Of a stretch of DNA of 64,000 bases, positions 12,188-23,337 are shown piece by piece; position 1 is the stretch's first letter; each line of letters begins with the position of its first letter. The notes under the pieces were generated by a model that saw only the letters and a program-made list of their open reading frames with translations, was not told where the DNA came from and ran no database searches. Both the position numbers and the translations under genes were made by a program. Source of the stretch: Circinella umbellata (taxonomy: Eukaryota; Mucoromycota; Mucoromycetes; Mucorales; Lichtheimiaceae); NCBI GenBank assembly GCA_025093555.1, contig JAIWNF010000040.1:1-64000 (forward strand), read 5' to 3'.

Positions 12188-14430
12188 AAATTATACGTAT
12201 CGAGCAAATAGCAACAGTGATAATAAAATAAAAAAGAAGGTAAAGAGATATATACATTAAGGTAACAATGCTATGGGATTATCTTATACTTGAGAAAAGA
12301 AGTCAGTGTTTACAGTCATGCTAGTACGTATGTACTTGGATTATGTTTCATCATCCAATCCCGATGTAAACATTAAAACGGGTACGTAATAGTACCGCTA
12401 CTAATCTCACTAAAATAATTAGTACGTATTTTGTACTATGGAACGAAACGATTGCCTATCAAATCTAAGAACGTGTTATATTTGACTGGGCAAAATTAAT
12501 TCAATTACCATTTCCTTAAAATGGTTTCGGACCGGATCAAAAACTTAAAGGTAATAGAGAGGGAAAAGGAGTAGATATTACTGCATAATTATTTTGCTTT
12601 TTGCTAACTTATTTTGCCAGTTTGGCATATTTTGAAATACCGATGGCGTTTGGTCACAATACATCTATCATTATTATGGCCCTCTTTTCCATAATTTTTT
12701 ACTTTTTTTATATACTTTCATATAAAGGCTAGTACAAACAGCAGTTCAAACAACAAGAGACATTAAAGTATCTACAGTAGTATTAATTTAATTGAAACAA
12801 CAGTATCGGGGGACTAGTGGATTTGATATCAAAATAAGAGCAAAAATTTAAACAAGGTTTTTAAATAGATGATTGTCATCGGCACTACTCGATAAATAGT
12901 GATATTGTAGACACTTGGTTTATCGACATATATATATATACGTATATATATATATATATTTGCCTGAGTGTTATACAAGTCCTTATTTTTTATTACAAGC
13001 GCGTGTACAGGACGATCTACTTTAGTATCCGAAGTAACAGATGGCTCATTTTACTAATGTCATTATTCTTGCTATCATGATCCGTGCAAAATATTTTGGG
13101 CGTATTAATCTAGTCGTGCATATTGACATTAGTAAGTTTTACATGAGATGCTACACTTTGGTGTGTTCTTGCTAGTTTATTATCACTCTTTCGGCTTTTT
13201 AACATTGTCTTCAGTTTAAAGTGTTTGTGTGTTTCCTTGTTTGACCAACCTGATTTTGAATTACTTGGTTGTCTAATTTATTTGGTCATATTTTATTTTT
13301 TATGATATATTGATTACAAAGGAATCACGGAATTTACTAATAAATCAATTCTCTTACAATAGACTTTTCTTTTACATATAGTGTTTCATTTATGATTATT
13401 TCTGTCTTAGTATTATGATTACCTTTAGCCAACATTATCATACTTTTTTTTGGACACTACCAGTGGTGCTGAGTATATCAGTTTAATTTTTGTTGCTCTT
13501 GTTTCATTTGGCAGGCCGTTAGCTTTGAGCTTTGTAATCTAAGCTGTTTTAATAGATCCCTATGAAGATGAATACAAAGATAGAGTCGTATTTAAAGATA
13601 CATGGTGCAAACATTCCTCATCTTTATTGTGTAACAAACATTTGACACTTCTGTGCCATTTTTTTAGCCCCATTATATATAAAATTCTTCCGATTTTTTT
13701 TTAAAATACATATACTCATATGCTAATTCTTCTCCATTTTTGTAGTTCATGTTATTTATGTATTTTAAACATTATTAGACATGTAGGCTTATTATTTAAG
13801 GTTAATATATATTATGTTTAATACAAAAATAAATAAATAAACTCTACCCACATTATTGATATACTACATCAGCCCATTGATTTATCTATTATTTTCAAGT
13901 ACGTAGATTTTTACTTATATGATATTGTGTTATTTCTATCCTGGTAACCCATTCCATATCTGTATACTACTAGTTGTGCATCGATGATCCGATTGGATCC
14001 AGCTCTCAGGTTAACTAATAATAGTATATACCTATGCAATTACTCTGAATTCAGTTGGGTAACAATTATTATGAACAAAGAAGAACATATACGTATATAT
14101 TGCGATAAATAGGCAACATTCCATGCTGTAATATTTTTTTCTTGATCTTGTTGAAGAGAAATCTAAATTATCAATTTATCAACATAAAGTAAAAGTAATA
14201 GCAAACTTCAATCTTTATGTTTGAACAATATATAATCATGTTTATACGCACTATGTTCGTAGTGTTTTTTTTGACATTACCTAATTTTGTTCCATTGCGT
14301 TATTTCTAATGTCATTAAAAGAATTATTGTTAACTTATAATACTGGATAATAAAAAATATTGTTATTAATAAAAATATGACCATAGTAATAATATACACT
14401 TGTAAAAGTTCATAGTTTAAAAAAGGGGAA
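12188..14430. other. Gene-free region with short palindromes
   Basis: About 2.2 kb without a supportable gene. It holds the 5' region of the AMP-binding gene, an alternating TA/CGTA tract at about 12930-12960, and one perfect 12-bp inverted repeat (13051-13062 with 13124-13135). No transposase or conserved domain was seen in six frames. Confidence 0.5.
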
Positions 14431-15035
14431 ACACGGGTGTAACAACTACCGGAATGCGTGGGAAACTAAAATTAAGTTGTGTCATTTCATTTCCATGATA
14501 ATGCTACTGTAGCAACCCTTTCACTTTTATTAAAACGCTTTGACAGGCTCATAATACCATGACGTCAAAAATACGAACAAAAAAGGAAAATAGAAAAAGA
14601 ATAAAACAAAAACGCTCTTTCCTAAACTAGACACAAGTGTCAATTCTACAGGAACTGAGCAATTCGTGACAAATAAAGATTAAGTGGTGCCATTCCATCT
14701 CTACATCAATGTTGCCACTGCAGCTTTTTCACTTTTATTATAAGCATTCACGGTTTTGACACGCTCGTAGTAGCATGCCGCGAAAAATATGAAGAAAAAA
14801 GGAAAATGGGAAAAAAAAGTTCATTCCTTAAGTAAAAAAAAAGTTGCCAGAACTGTAAATTCTACAGGAACTGAGCATTCCGGGACAAACAAAGATTAAG
14901 TCGCGTCATTCCATCTCAATAACAATGTTGCTACTGCAACTTTTTTACTTTTATTAAACACATTCACGCTTTATACGCTTCCATAGTACCATGACGCGAA
15001 AAATATGTTAAAAAGTAAAAAAAAAATTGCCTAAT
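14431..15035. repeat. Three ~210-bp imperfect tandem repeats upstream of the acidic-repeat gene
   Basis: The block around ATTAAG(T/G)..GTCATT.CAT recurs at 14471, 14679 and 14895, giving periods of 208 and 216 bp. Each unit continues with an AATG.T(G/A)C.ACTG.AGC-like stretch, then TTCACTTTTATTA, ACGCT, a CATGACG(T/C) site and a GGAAAA-rich end. The units are similar enough to align by eye but diverged. They end about 110 bp before the start codon of the 635-aa acidic protein, so they could be upstream activating modules or a decayed satellite. Confidence 0.8.
14560..14567. promoter_or_regulatory. Perfect CRE-like palindrome TGACGTCA
   Basis: The octamer TGACGTCA, the classic ATF/CREB-family bZIP site, lies in the first of the three tandem units. 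The third unit has TGACGCGA at the same place, and the second has a more diverged TGCCGCGA. The site is about 580 bp upstream of the acidic-repeat gene. Function is inferred from sequence only. Confidence 0.35.
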
Positions 15036-15144
15036 GAAGAATCACATGGTTTTTTTTTTCTGAATCAAAATATATCCCGTTCTCTCATTTTCTTTTTTCT
15101 TCTTCTTTACCCCTCAGAGCCTCTTTTTTTTTACTTTGTTACTT

Positions 15145-17052
15145 ATGTTCCGGCTACTTGAAGAATCCTTCCGTTACGAACCTTTCGTTACTTTCGGTTT
15201 GGCTGTTTTTGCCTGCTATTTCGCTTTGCTTGCGACCAATATTGTCTACCTGTACTACGTGTACTATTTTTCATGGTTTTGCTTTTATGCATTCCTTGCC
15301 CTTGTGGCATTCATCTCTTTCTCATCGTGTTGCAATCCATTGCGCACATTTATTGTTGGACAATGCTTGTCAATGGGACTTTTTTTCGTTTCGCCGTTGC
15401 CGCCAAGTCTCGACTATGCATTTGTTGCTTCTCATTATGAGGAGGTTTCTCGTTTGCGGCGTGTGTTGTGTGAACCGCCTGTTGTGGGCAAGCCCCGAGA
15501 AGAAGTAAAGTCGCCTATTCCATATTTTAAATGGAATCACGATGATTGGATTAGATTTCACACACCTAATGGTGGCACCAAGAACTTCTACCCTGTTGAT
15601 GTGGAGGTGTATGAAACATTGGAAGATCTCTTGCGTGGTATCTTTCCTCGACGTCGTAATGATGACCGTAAAAAGTCACATTCAAACACATCGCCAACTG
15701 TGCTCCCTGATGCAGTTGATCTCTTGTGCGAGCAGTTCGCGGCCATGGACTTAGGTCCTAGTGCCCAAGCTTCGGCTTCTATTCAACACCAAGATGAGCC
15801 TGGATCACCGATGCTTGTTGATATTTCTAGCGATGATGTTCAAGTGCAATCATGGGAAGAGGAAGCTGACGCTGATTCCTTAGCACTTGAAGGTACTTTG
15901 TCTTCTTGTCCAGCAGGAACTCCTTTCCCTGATTGCGATGTGGAAATGGAAGATTCTTTCGTAGATGATTCCTATGAAATCCCTTCTGCAGCTGCTGGAG
16001 AGATTGGTCCTGTTGCCATGGATATTGATGGTGATTCCGTTTCCATGGATAACGGCGTACAAGAACGAGAACAACAACAAGAACAACAAGAAAGCTCAGT
16101 TGGCTATGATGCCACTGCTGCTACGGACACTGCTGCTGAGTTGACATTAATGTCACCAGCACAAGAGCAGTCAATCCCAGAGGAAGATACTCCTATGGAT
16201 GGTGCTGATGATGATTCGGACGACTTTAGTCCTGAAGTAATCTCTGATACTGCTGCAGTTGAGGCCTCTGAACATGCGCAAGATGTGGGTGATTCCACAG
16301 CATCAGTTGATGCACTTGCTTTGGCTATTGCAGCCAACATGTTACCACCTTTGGAGCAATCCAATACTACTACTGCTGGTAATGCTAGTCGCGTAGATGT
16401 GTCTTCGGATTTTCCTACAATGACAAATGCTACTGCTTTGGTTGAGGAATTCAATGGTGAAGAAGTTCGTGTTGGTGTCAACGAACTTGTTGAAAGAGAA
16501 GCACCCAGTGCTATGCAAACTGCTGCTGAATTGGCATTCATGCTTCCAGCACAAGAGCAGTCAATGCCGGAGGAACACGCTCCTGTATTCAGCGCTGATG
16601 ATTATTTGGACTTTGGTCTTGGAGTAATCGCTGATGCTGCTGCAGTCGAGGACTCCGAACATGTGCAAGATATGGGTGATGCCATAGCATCAGTTGATGC
16701 ACTTGCTTTGGCTATTTTAGCCGACATGTTACCATCTTTGGATCAAGCCAATATGACTGCTGATGGTTATGGTAGTCTTGTGGATGTGTTTTCGGACCTT
16801 CCTACTATGACAAACCTTGCCGCTTTAGTAGAGGAAGAATTCAATGATGAAGAGGTTCGTGTAGGTGTCGACGAACTTGCAGAAGGTGACGCCTCAGTGC
16901 TGATCCCTGCTGATGAAGAAGACCGTGTAGGTGTCGACGGTCATATGAATGACGATGAAGCTCCTGCTTTCCCACCACCACAAGCTGCACGACTTCCTGA
17001 AGTTGAAGATATTCTTGCTGAGATCTTTGGGGACGATGATGATGATGATTGA
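15145..17052 (+). CDS. Membrane-anchored acidic protein with two 130-aa tandem repeats
   Basis: The family is not recognised. A single uninterrupted reading frame of 635 aa begins at the first ATG (MFRLLEESFRYEP). Residues about 14-100 contain three closely spaced hydrophobic segments rich in aromatic residues and cysteines, consistent with membrane insertion. A short conserved-looking part follows (YFKWNHDDWIRFHTPNGG), then a basic patch (RRRNDDRKK). The remaining ~430 residues are very acidic and Ala/Asp/Glu-rich, with a Gln run. Two consecutive copies of a ~130-residue unit (from about 329 and 459; DNA period 390 bp) share TAAEL..M.PAQEQS.PEE, ASVDALALAI and FPTMTN.AALVEE-like blocks. The C-terminus is a run of Asp. 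Base composition is visibly more GC-rich than flanking DNA. An intronless long frame is unusual beside the multi-exon neighbours, so acquired or lineage-specific origin is possible. Confidence 0.7.
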   Translation: MFRLLEESFRYEPFVTFGLAVFACYFALLATNIVYLYYVYYFSWFCFYAFLALVAFISFSSCCNPLRTFIVGQCLSMGLFFVSPLPPSLDYAFVASHYEEVSRLRRVLCEPPVVGKPREEVKSPIPYFKWNHDDWIRFHTPNGGTKNFYPVDVEVYETLEDLLRGIFPRRRNDDRKKSHSNTSPTVLPDAVDLLCEQFAAMDLGPSAQASASIQHQDEPGSPMLVDISSDDVQVQSWEEEADADSLALEGTLSSCPAGTPFPDCDVEMEDSFVDDSYEIPSAAAGEIGPVAMDIDGDSVSMDNGVQEREQQQEQQESSVGYDATAATDTAAELTLMSPAQEQSIPEEDTPMDGADDDSDDFSPEVISDTAAVEASEHAQDVGDSTASVDALALAIAANMLPPLEQSNTTTAGNASRVDVSSDFPTMTNATALVEEFNGEEVRVGVNELVEREAPSAMQTAAELAFMLPAQEQSMPEEHAPVFSADDYLDFGLGVIADAAAVEDSEHVQDMGDAIASVDALALAILADMLPSLDQANMTADGYGSLVDVFSDLPTMTNLAALVEEEFNDEEVRVGVDELAEGDASVLIPADEEDRVGVDGHMNDDEAPAFPPPQAARLPEVEDILAEIFGDDDDDD

Positions 17053-18168
17053 AGCAGATAATTCGTAAGTATTATTTTTTATTGATACTTTTTTTTCAGC
17101 GTACTTTTCATAAATATTAACTTTTTTTTATTCTTTTTTTTCTTTTATATATAGACGACGGGTAACTGTGTTCGTTTGTTGGCTTGAAGGAATTCTCGCA
17201 TTCTTTACATTTTTTTTACTCTTTTTTTTATTTTATTTTTTCTTCTCTCTCTCTCTTTCTCAACATGTGTTTGTGTGTGCACCTCTGTTGCTGATTGCTC
17301 CTACGTCCGTGTGTGTGTGTGCGGTGCTTTTTTCTTTTTTCGACGCCTTCGGCATTTGGTAAGTTTATTTAAAAGATACAAAAAAAATTATATATAAAAA
17401 ATAATTTCTCATGTGCATAAAAACTAATTAACAATTTATCTTCTTATAGCTGTTGTGCGGCAGCCCGGTGTTTGTGCTTTTTTTCGGTGTCTTCTTTGGC
17501 ACTTTTTTTTTTTTTTTTTAATTTTTTTCGACGCCCTCGGCATTTCTGGTAAGTCTACTCAAAAGATAAAAGAAGATATCCACATACAAAAAATATATCC
17601 CATGTGCATAAAACTAATTGACAACATATTTTTTTTTAGCTGTTGCGCGGCAGCCCGGTGTGTGTATTTTTTCTGCGTCTCCTTTGGCGTTTTTTTTATG
17701 TATGCTTTTGCGCATGCAATGGTAATGGTAAGTTGATAAAAAATAATTATTCATTGACAACTTATCTTCAAAACAAGTTTCCACTAAAATAATTTAATAA
17801 CAATTACTAATAATTTTCTTTTGTATATTTAAAATTATATTAGGCATGAACTCTGTTTGTGCTTGTGGTATGTCGGTTGGGCATACGATGGAGTGTCTGT
17901 TTTGGACGCTTTTGTTTTAAGATTTGATGATACAAGCAGTGTCATGGTAAGTTCCCTCTTATTAAAAAATAATTAAAAAAAAAGAGATCAATGATAGCTG
18001 AGAACTAAGTATTTGATTTTTTTATTGGAATATATAGACGTTGTAGTTGCGTTGCGTGTGTGTGCGCTTCTGAAGGTTTGGTTGGCTTGGTGTCGGCACT
18101 GCGGCAATTTGCCTTTTGAAACGGGTTGGCAGGAAGGCATTTCGGTGGATGGTCTCATTGGGATCAAG
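17053..18168 (+). other. Train of intron-like segments downstream of the acidic-protein stop codon
   Basis: Five GTAAGT...TAG segments of intron size follow the stop: 17065-17154, 17359-17449, 17549-17639, 17728-17843 and 17947-18037. Four are 90-91 nt long. A sixth GTAAGA donor is at 18169. The intervals between them are T-rich and do not give a convincing continuous protein. They could be 3'UTR exons of the acidic-protein transcript, or exons of a separate non-coding or fast-evolving gene. No function can be assigned. Confidence 0.45.
17341..17692 (+). repeat. 190-bp tandem duplication of an exon-plus-intron unit
   Basis: CGACGCC(T/C)TCGGCATTT plus a GTAAGT donor occurs at 17341 and 17530. 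The following 91-nt intron-like segment and the exon start CTGTTG(T/C)GCGGCAGCCCG recur at 17450 and 17640. Both copies keep donor and acceptor, so the duplicated unit is bounded by splice signals, not random points. Confidence 0.8.
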
Positions 18169-20046
18169 GTAAGAAGGGGTTGGGGGAATAGGACGCGGCA
18201 TGGATGTCCTGTGTCATAACCACCGGGAGTAAAGGGGTATCTGTATATGCTCGGTCTAGGCTCTGGCCTTAGACTATTTGGGGTGGGGATGTTCGTTATT
18301 GTGGTAGGGTGAAAAGGACGAGCTTTTGTATACCCCTACGTCATTCCTTGTTAGTCTTGGTGAGCAAGATGAGGCATATTTGGAACACCAACAGATCTTT
18401 TGCAGCCGCCGGTTTTTGTTTCTTAATGACAACAAGACTCATTTAATTTTATATTATTTTACTGTAAGTTATCATTTTCATTATCATTTTTTATTTTTAT
18501 ATATTTCTATATATTTTTATATACTTTAAAAGTGTGGGTTACTAAATATTGAAAGTTTTTCATCTATTTTTTATTGGTTTCTTTTTATAGCATTTTTTTT
18601 CTCTATCTACGGGAATAAATTTGTTATGAAAAGAAATCTGTTAGAAAAATTATCAAGGTCAAAACAAGTTGTTGTCATTGTTTCAAGTTACTGTTTTCAA
18701 GTCGCAAAGATCTTGTCAAAAGTTCCATTATGACCCATTCTCTGCCCTTCGGGATTAATGAGGTGGTAGCTGTGGATACAAGAGTTCGTTCGAAGTAGCT
18801 CTACTGCAATAACGACTCTTCATTCCGAATAGTCTCTGGTCATCCTAGGCTGTTGTGTATATGGGTACCTCGATCTCCCACCGGTTATGGCATAGACTCT
18901 GTGTCATTGTTTCTGTTTTTCCTTCTTCTTCTTACCTCCCATTGAGATTCTGAAGCTGGGATCGTCTTCCTGTCAAGAAGGGGCTTATTGCAGCTGTGTT
19001 GGGAATCATGGTACATTGTGGGAAGGTGTACTATGTGTTCTAATCGGGCTTTCCAAGGTGGAAGAAAGCGTTGTTTCTATTTCCTTGGCGATATGGAAAA
19101 GAAACATGGAGTGTACGCGATGTGAATGGTCGTTTTGGTGACGACTGACTTTGACCCTATTCAATGCTTTGGCAATTCAAGGCTCCCGTGGTTTTTTGTT
19201 AATGATGTCGTGGTAACGACTGACTTTGACCCTAACTATGGCTAGCTATTGTCATTTTTTGGTATTTGATTTTGGTGATTAGAAAGTTTAATCCAATTGT
19301 TTTCGTAAATTAATTTCTGAAAGCAGGCCATTATTATACATCTGTGTATAAGAGAAAAACAAAAAAAAAAGAGAATCCCGTCTTTGGCTTGAATGAAATT
19401 TATTGTGCTTTGATATCAGTTCTTGGCGGCTCTAATACTGAAAAACTTTTTTTGATTCATCTTCACATATTCAATTTCCTTTGGGAATGTTTACCTTTAT
19501 GATACAATCTTTGTTTCTTTCTTCTTACATTGATTGAACCGATTTACTATTGCTATTGTTTTTATTATTAAGACTCATAGTTGGTACTTTGGTGTGTATT
19601 ATATTGGGTGATAATGGAACTATTCTGGTAAAAATTATATATAATTGCTAGTCTAGAAAAAAAGGGAGCAATATTTATTATTCAGCTATTTGATGCGGTC
19701 ACTATTTGGTTTCACAATTCGGTGCTTTACTTTATCAACTTTTTGATCAATCTTAAACGAAACTTGTAATTCTTTACAACTTGTTTTCTATTGGAACCAA
19801 ATTATGACCGCAACATTTTGATGGGAATTAACAAGATAGGAAGGATTCATGTGTGTATATGCTCCTACTTGGTGTGTACCTCCTTCAACCGACTTTATAT
19901 CTTATTTCATGGTGCTTTATATTTATCTGGCGTTGATAAATTATTTCAGATGATTTATTCATTATTCAAGAAACAACATGCTATCCATCAAGCATAGTTG
20001 TTCTATTGTCATCTACTTTTGAAATAAGGAGTACATATACACACAA
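18169..20046. other. Unassigned stretch with GC-richer blocks and a 75-bp-spaced direct repeat
   Basis: Blocks at about 18170-18430 and 18640-19250 are clearly less AT-rich than typical intergenic DNA here, yet carry stops in every frame. A direct repeat AACGACTGACTTTGACCCT / GACGACTGACTTTGACCCT lies at about 19139 and 19215. The composition suggests decayed coding DNA or a long non-coding transcript. No family is recognised. Confidence 0.4.
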
Positions 20047-20345
20047 GAAACCAAATCCCACATTCAAGATATATTTGATAAACCATCATCAAATCAATCT
20101 CAAGTTTTATTACGTATTCATCCAGTGAATAAAAACAATAACCAGTCAAGTAGCAAATCATTTGGTGATGTATGAACCCGTGTTATTCAAGAAACAACAT
20201 ACATCAATCCATATGATGAAGTGCATAAGTAACATCAAGAAGAATAAAGAAAAAGGTGGGCAATTTGTTATTATGACACAGACCAGATGAGTGTCATAAT
20301 AATATTACATGTGGTAGACAGCAACAAAATGTGGGATTTGGTTTC
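20047..20345. repeat. Perfect 18-bp inverted repeat enclosing a 12-bp hairpin
   Basis: The string at 20047-20064 (GAAACCAAATCCCACATT) is exactly inverted at 20328-20345. Inside it, TTATTATGACAC (20268-20279) pairs perfectly with GTGTCATAATAA (20291-20302) across an 11-nt loop. Perfect pairing of this length in non-coding DNA suggests a transcribed fold-back or mobile-element ends. Confidence 0.8.
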
Positions 20346-20528
20346 GTTCTCGTATTACACGAGGTACACATCTATTTAAATTATCATGGTGAACTATCTA
20401 TTACGTATGGCGCATCCATTACAATCCATTACGATCTAGTCAAGAAGGTGAACTATATTTATCAAGAAACACAACAAGAAACCTTTTAATTATCAAGATT
20501 TTTGTTTCTTTGTATTTTTTTCGGTGTT

Positions 20529-20798
20529 GGCAAGACTGGAATATGATTCTCGACGCTGCTATGCATACGTATACTATTATTGCATATCAAGACATCATTT
20601 CTCAAGTTATTTCAAGAACAATAATCTAAATTATCACTTCAAGAAGGTCATGATGTATTTATTCTATTCACTGTTATTTTTGGATATGGAGGTTACACAC
20701 ACAAACACACACACATACACACGTGGACGAATATGCACACACGCAAATTCCTGCCACCATATTCGAAAATAACAATGGATGAATATTCCAGTCTTGCC
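20529..20798. repeat. Perfect 16-bp inverted repeat
   Basis: GGCAAGACTGGAATAT at 20529-20544 is exactly inverted at 20783-20798, with a 238-nt loop. The loop contains a CA-rich microsatellite stretch at about 20694-20720. It is the second large fold-back within 800 bp. Confidence 0.8.
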
Positions 20799-22330
20799 TC
20801 AATCCAACATCAATATACCCAAGACTATTCCCTCTGATTCCAAAAAGAAAAAAGAAAAAAGAAAAAAGGAAAGATACGTTGTGAAATATTAATACTGAAA
20901 TTCCAGTATTCTTAAGAAATGTAAATGGTAATGTTGTTATTTGTGTGTGTGATGATGATTGCCAAAAAAAAAAAAGATACAAAAAAAAAAGATACAAAAA
21001 AAAAGATACAAAAAAAAAGATATATAAAATACTATTAACCTTTATTATTACTATTCAAATATTCCCTCATACTCCTCATACATCCTTCTCTACACAAACA
21101 CACCACAAAGGAAATATAAAATCAACAGTCAACCAGAGAAGCAAAAGAGCTTCTGATATATAGAAAAGACATTATATATCAATGGATATCGTTCAAAAAA
21201 GATAAAATCAAAAGCAGTAAACAAGTCCATCTATTTCTAAACATAAAAAAATCTATCAAGTCAAGGATCAAACAAAAAAAAACTCAAGATCCAGTACTAC
21301 AATCAAGACCAAAGATGTCAAATCGAATAAAAAATGGATCAAACGATATACAAATATGATTCAATCCCTTAGTTACAACAATATCAAATACAAGAATCAA
21401 TACACAAGATCTAATCGACTTGAAAACCAATCAACTATCTTATCACCGTCGATGATTACAAATACAATTCCACTTTAAGCAACAAAATCAATACATATGA
21501 CTTGAAATCGATACAGTATCAAGAGGAATAATCACAAAAGTATATTAAATACTCTCATAAAAAGTTAACCTCGACAGCTTCTGTCGACAAGAGCAACAAT
21601 AACAAAAAAAAAAGCATATCATCCATCAACAATTCTCTTTATCGAGTAAAAATCAAACAAATACATATTCTATTAATCATCGACAACAACAGATCATCCA
21701 TTGAGATACGAATCATCAATATCAATAGCAGCTCTTTTACTCTCACTCCATCACACACATCATTCTATTATTACAATCAAAACAACAACAACAACCTTAT
21801 TATACACTAATAATATTATTTTATATACAAAAGAAAAAAAAATGGCAAGATTCATCACACACATTAATAATAAAATTACTAATAACATTTATTAGATTAC
21901 TTGGATAATAGGCTTTTTTTATTTTACAATAGTACACATTCATACATAATATAAATATAATCCCCTTTTTACCTTATTTAATTACAATTCTTTATATAAC
22001 TATTATATTGTAAATATATATCATTCATTCATCAGTTATTGATAATAATAAAACATTGGGTATATTGATTACTACGTATTCTATAAATAAATATGTTTTT
22101 TTAATTACGTATGGTATAACATTTAAGCTTGTATAATACGTTACGAGCAATAAAAGACTAAGATATATTATATAAAAGTCTTAAAACAAACAGTGCCTGA
22201 ATATACAAAGTATATATAAAATTATATGGAGACATCAATGCCTAATTTACGGAGTTAATCATTTTTTGTACTTTATATTATTACACTTTTTATTTTTTGG
22301 TCAGACACTATAACATATACCATTAACACG
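20799..22330. other. Strand-asymmetric, A/C-rich gene-free region
   Basis: From about 20940 to 21800 the plus strand is strikingly A- and C-rich and poor in G, with recurrent TCAA words and a decaying ATACAAAAAAAAAAG array at about 20960-21020. No exon with family similarity is seen. The end of the interval is the promoter of TRAPPC2L. Confidence 0.5.
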
Positions 22331-23185
22331 ATGAGTAACGAAATAAACTGTATTGCACTCATTGGAAAACAGGTACACGTTAATATTTTTTATTAATATT
22401 TTTTATTATTATTGTTGCTATAAAAGTTGTTTTATTTCTAATAACTCTTATTCTATGGTAAATTTAGAACAATCCATTATATCTTAAAAACTTTAGCAAT
22501 ACACATCCCGATTTAAAATACCATTATATTGCACATACATCTATTGATGTCATTGAAGAACGTGGTAAGACAATTCGTTTATTATTATTATTATTTTAAG
22601 AAAAAGGGTGAAAACATAAAAGGGAGGACAGAAAGGAGAGAAAACGTTTTTTTTTCTTTCTAATATGAAATAGTCGCTAGTGGACCAAAGAATCTCGACT
22701 TATATCTTGGTCTTTTATATGCTATGGAAGACCTTGCAGTGTAAGTTTAATAAATTTAATAAGGATAACATAATCACGAAGAGATTTTATTTTAATAGAG
22801 ATTATATTCGTTTACTCGGGAAAAAATAAAAATTTATAGTTATGGATACATGACAAATACACGCGTTAAATTTGTTGCCGTGGTATCAGTAACCGAAGGA
22901 ATTATTCGTGATGCAGAAATGAAAACAGTAAGATACAATGATCCATGTGCTCTCTCTTTCTTTCTTTCTTTATCTAAATACCACTTGAATCAATTGATAT
23001 AATTCTTTTTTATCCTCCTTTTTTTTCTTTAGATTTTCAAAAAGATTCATAATGCCTATTTATCTCAAATATGTAATCCATTCTATAATCTCGATTCCCA
23101 ACAATCCATTGATAGTAAAGCATTTAGTCGAGCTATAGAAGCCATTGGAGCCAATACTAATACAAAAACAACTATGGATATATAA
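22331..23185 (+). CDS. TRAPPC2L: TRAPP complex subunit 2-like (Tca17/TRAPPC2L)
   Basis: This is a small longin-fold (sedlin-related) subunit of the TRAPP tethering complex, which activates Rab GTPases at the Golgi. Exons are 22331-22372, 22468-22564, 22674-22740, 22840-22927 and 23033-23185, all phases agreeing, giving 148 aa. The family hallmarks are visible in order: INCIALIGKQNNPLYL near the N-terminus, HYIAHTSIDVIEER, DLYLGLLYAMEDLAVYGY, the VKFVAVVSV strand and the C-terminal FKKIHNAYLSQICNPFYN. Length matches animal TRAPPC2L (about 140 aa). The gene is convergent with MPC1, with the two stops 152 bp apart. Confidence 0.93.
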
Positions 23186-23337
23186 TATAAAAGCATGAAA
23201 ATAATATTTGTCTCTTTTTTTTTGTATAATATATATAAATATATAATATTCCCAACTTTTTTTTTAAACAAAGTCTATACAAGTCCTTTTTTTTATTATT
23301 GATTTCCATTTTTACATCATCATCTTGCTTTATTTTT

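Noticed and set aside
12360..12440. Repeated TACGTA / GTACGTA palindromes, seen here and in many other intergenic regions
   Set aside because: About twenty or more are expected by chance in 64 kb of this composition; without a count against a shuffled background I do not call it a signal.
16104..16541. 145-aa minus-strand frame opposite the acidic-repeat gene
   Set aside because: It is an antisense shadow of the repeat-rich coding strand; the plus frame explains the composition.
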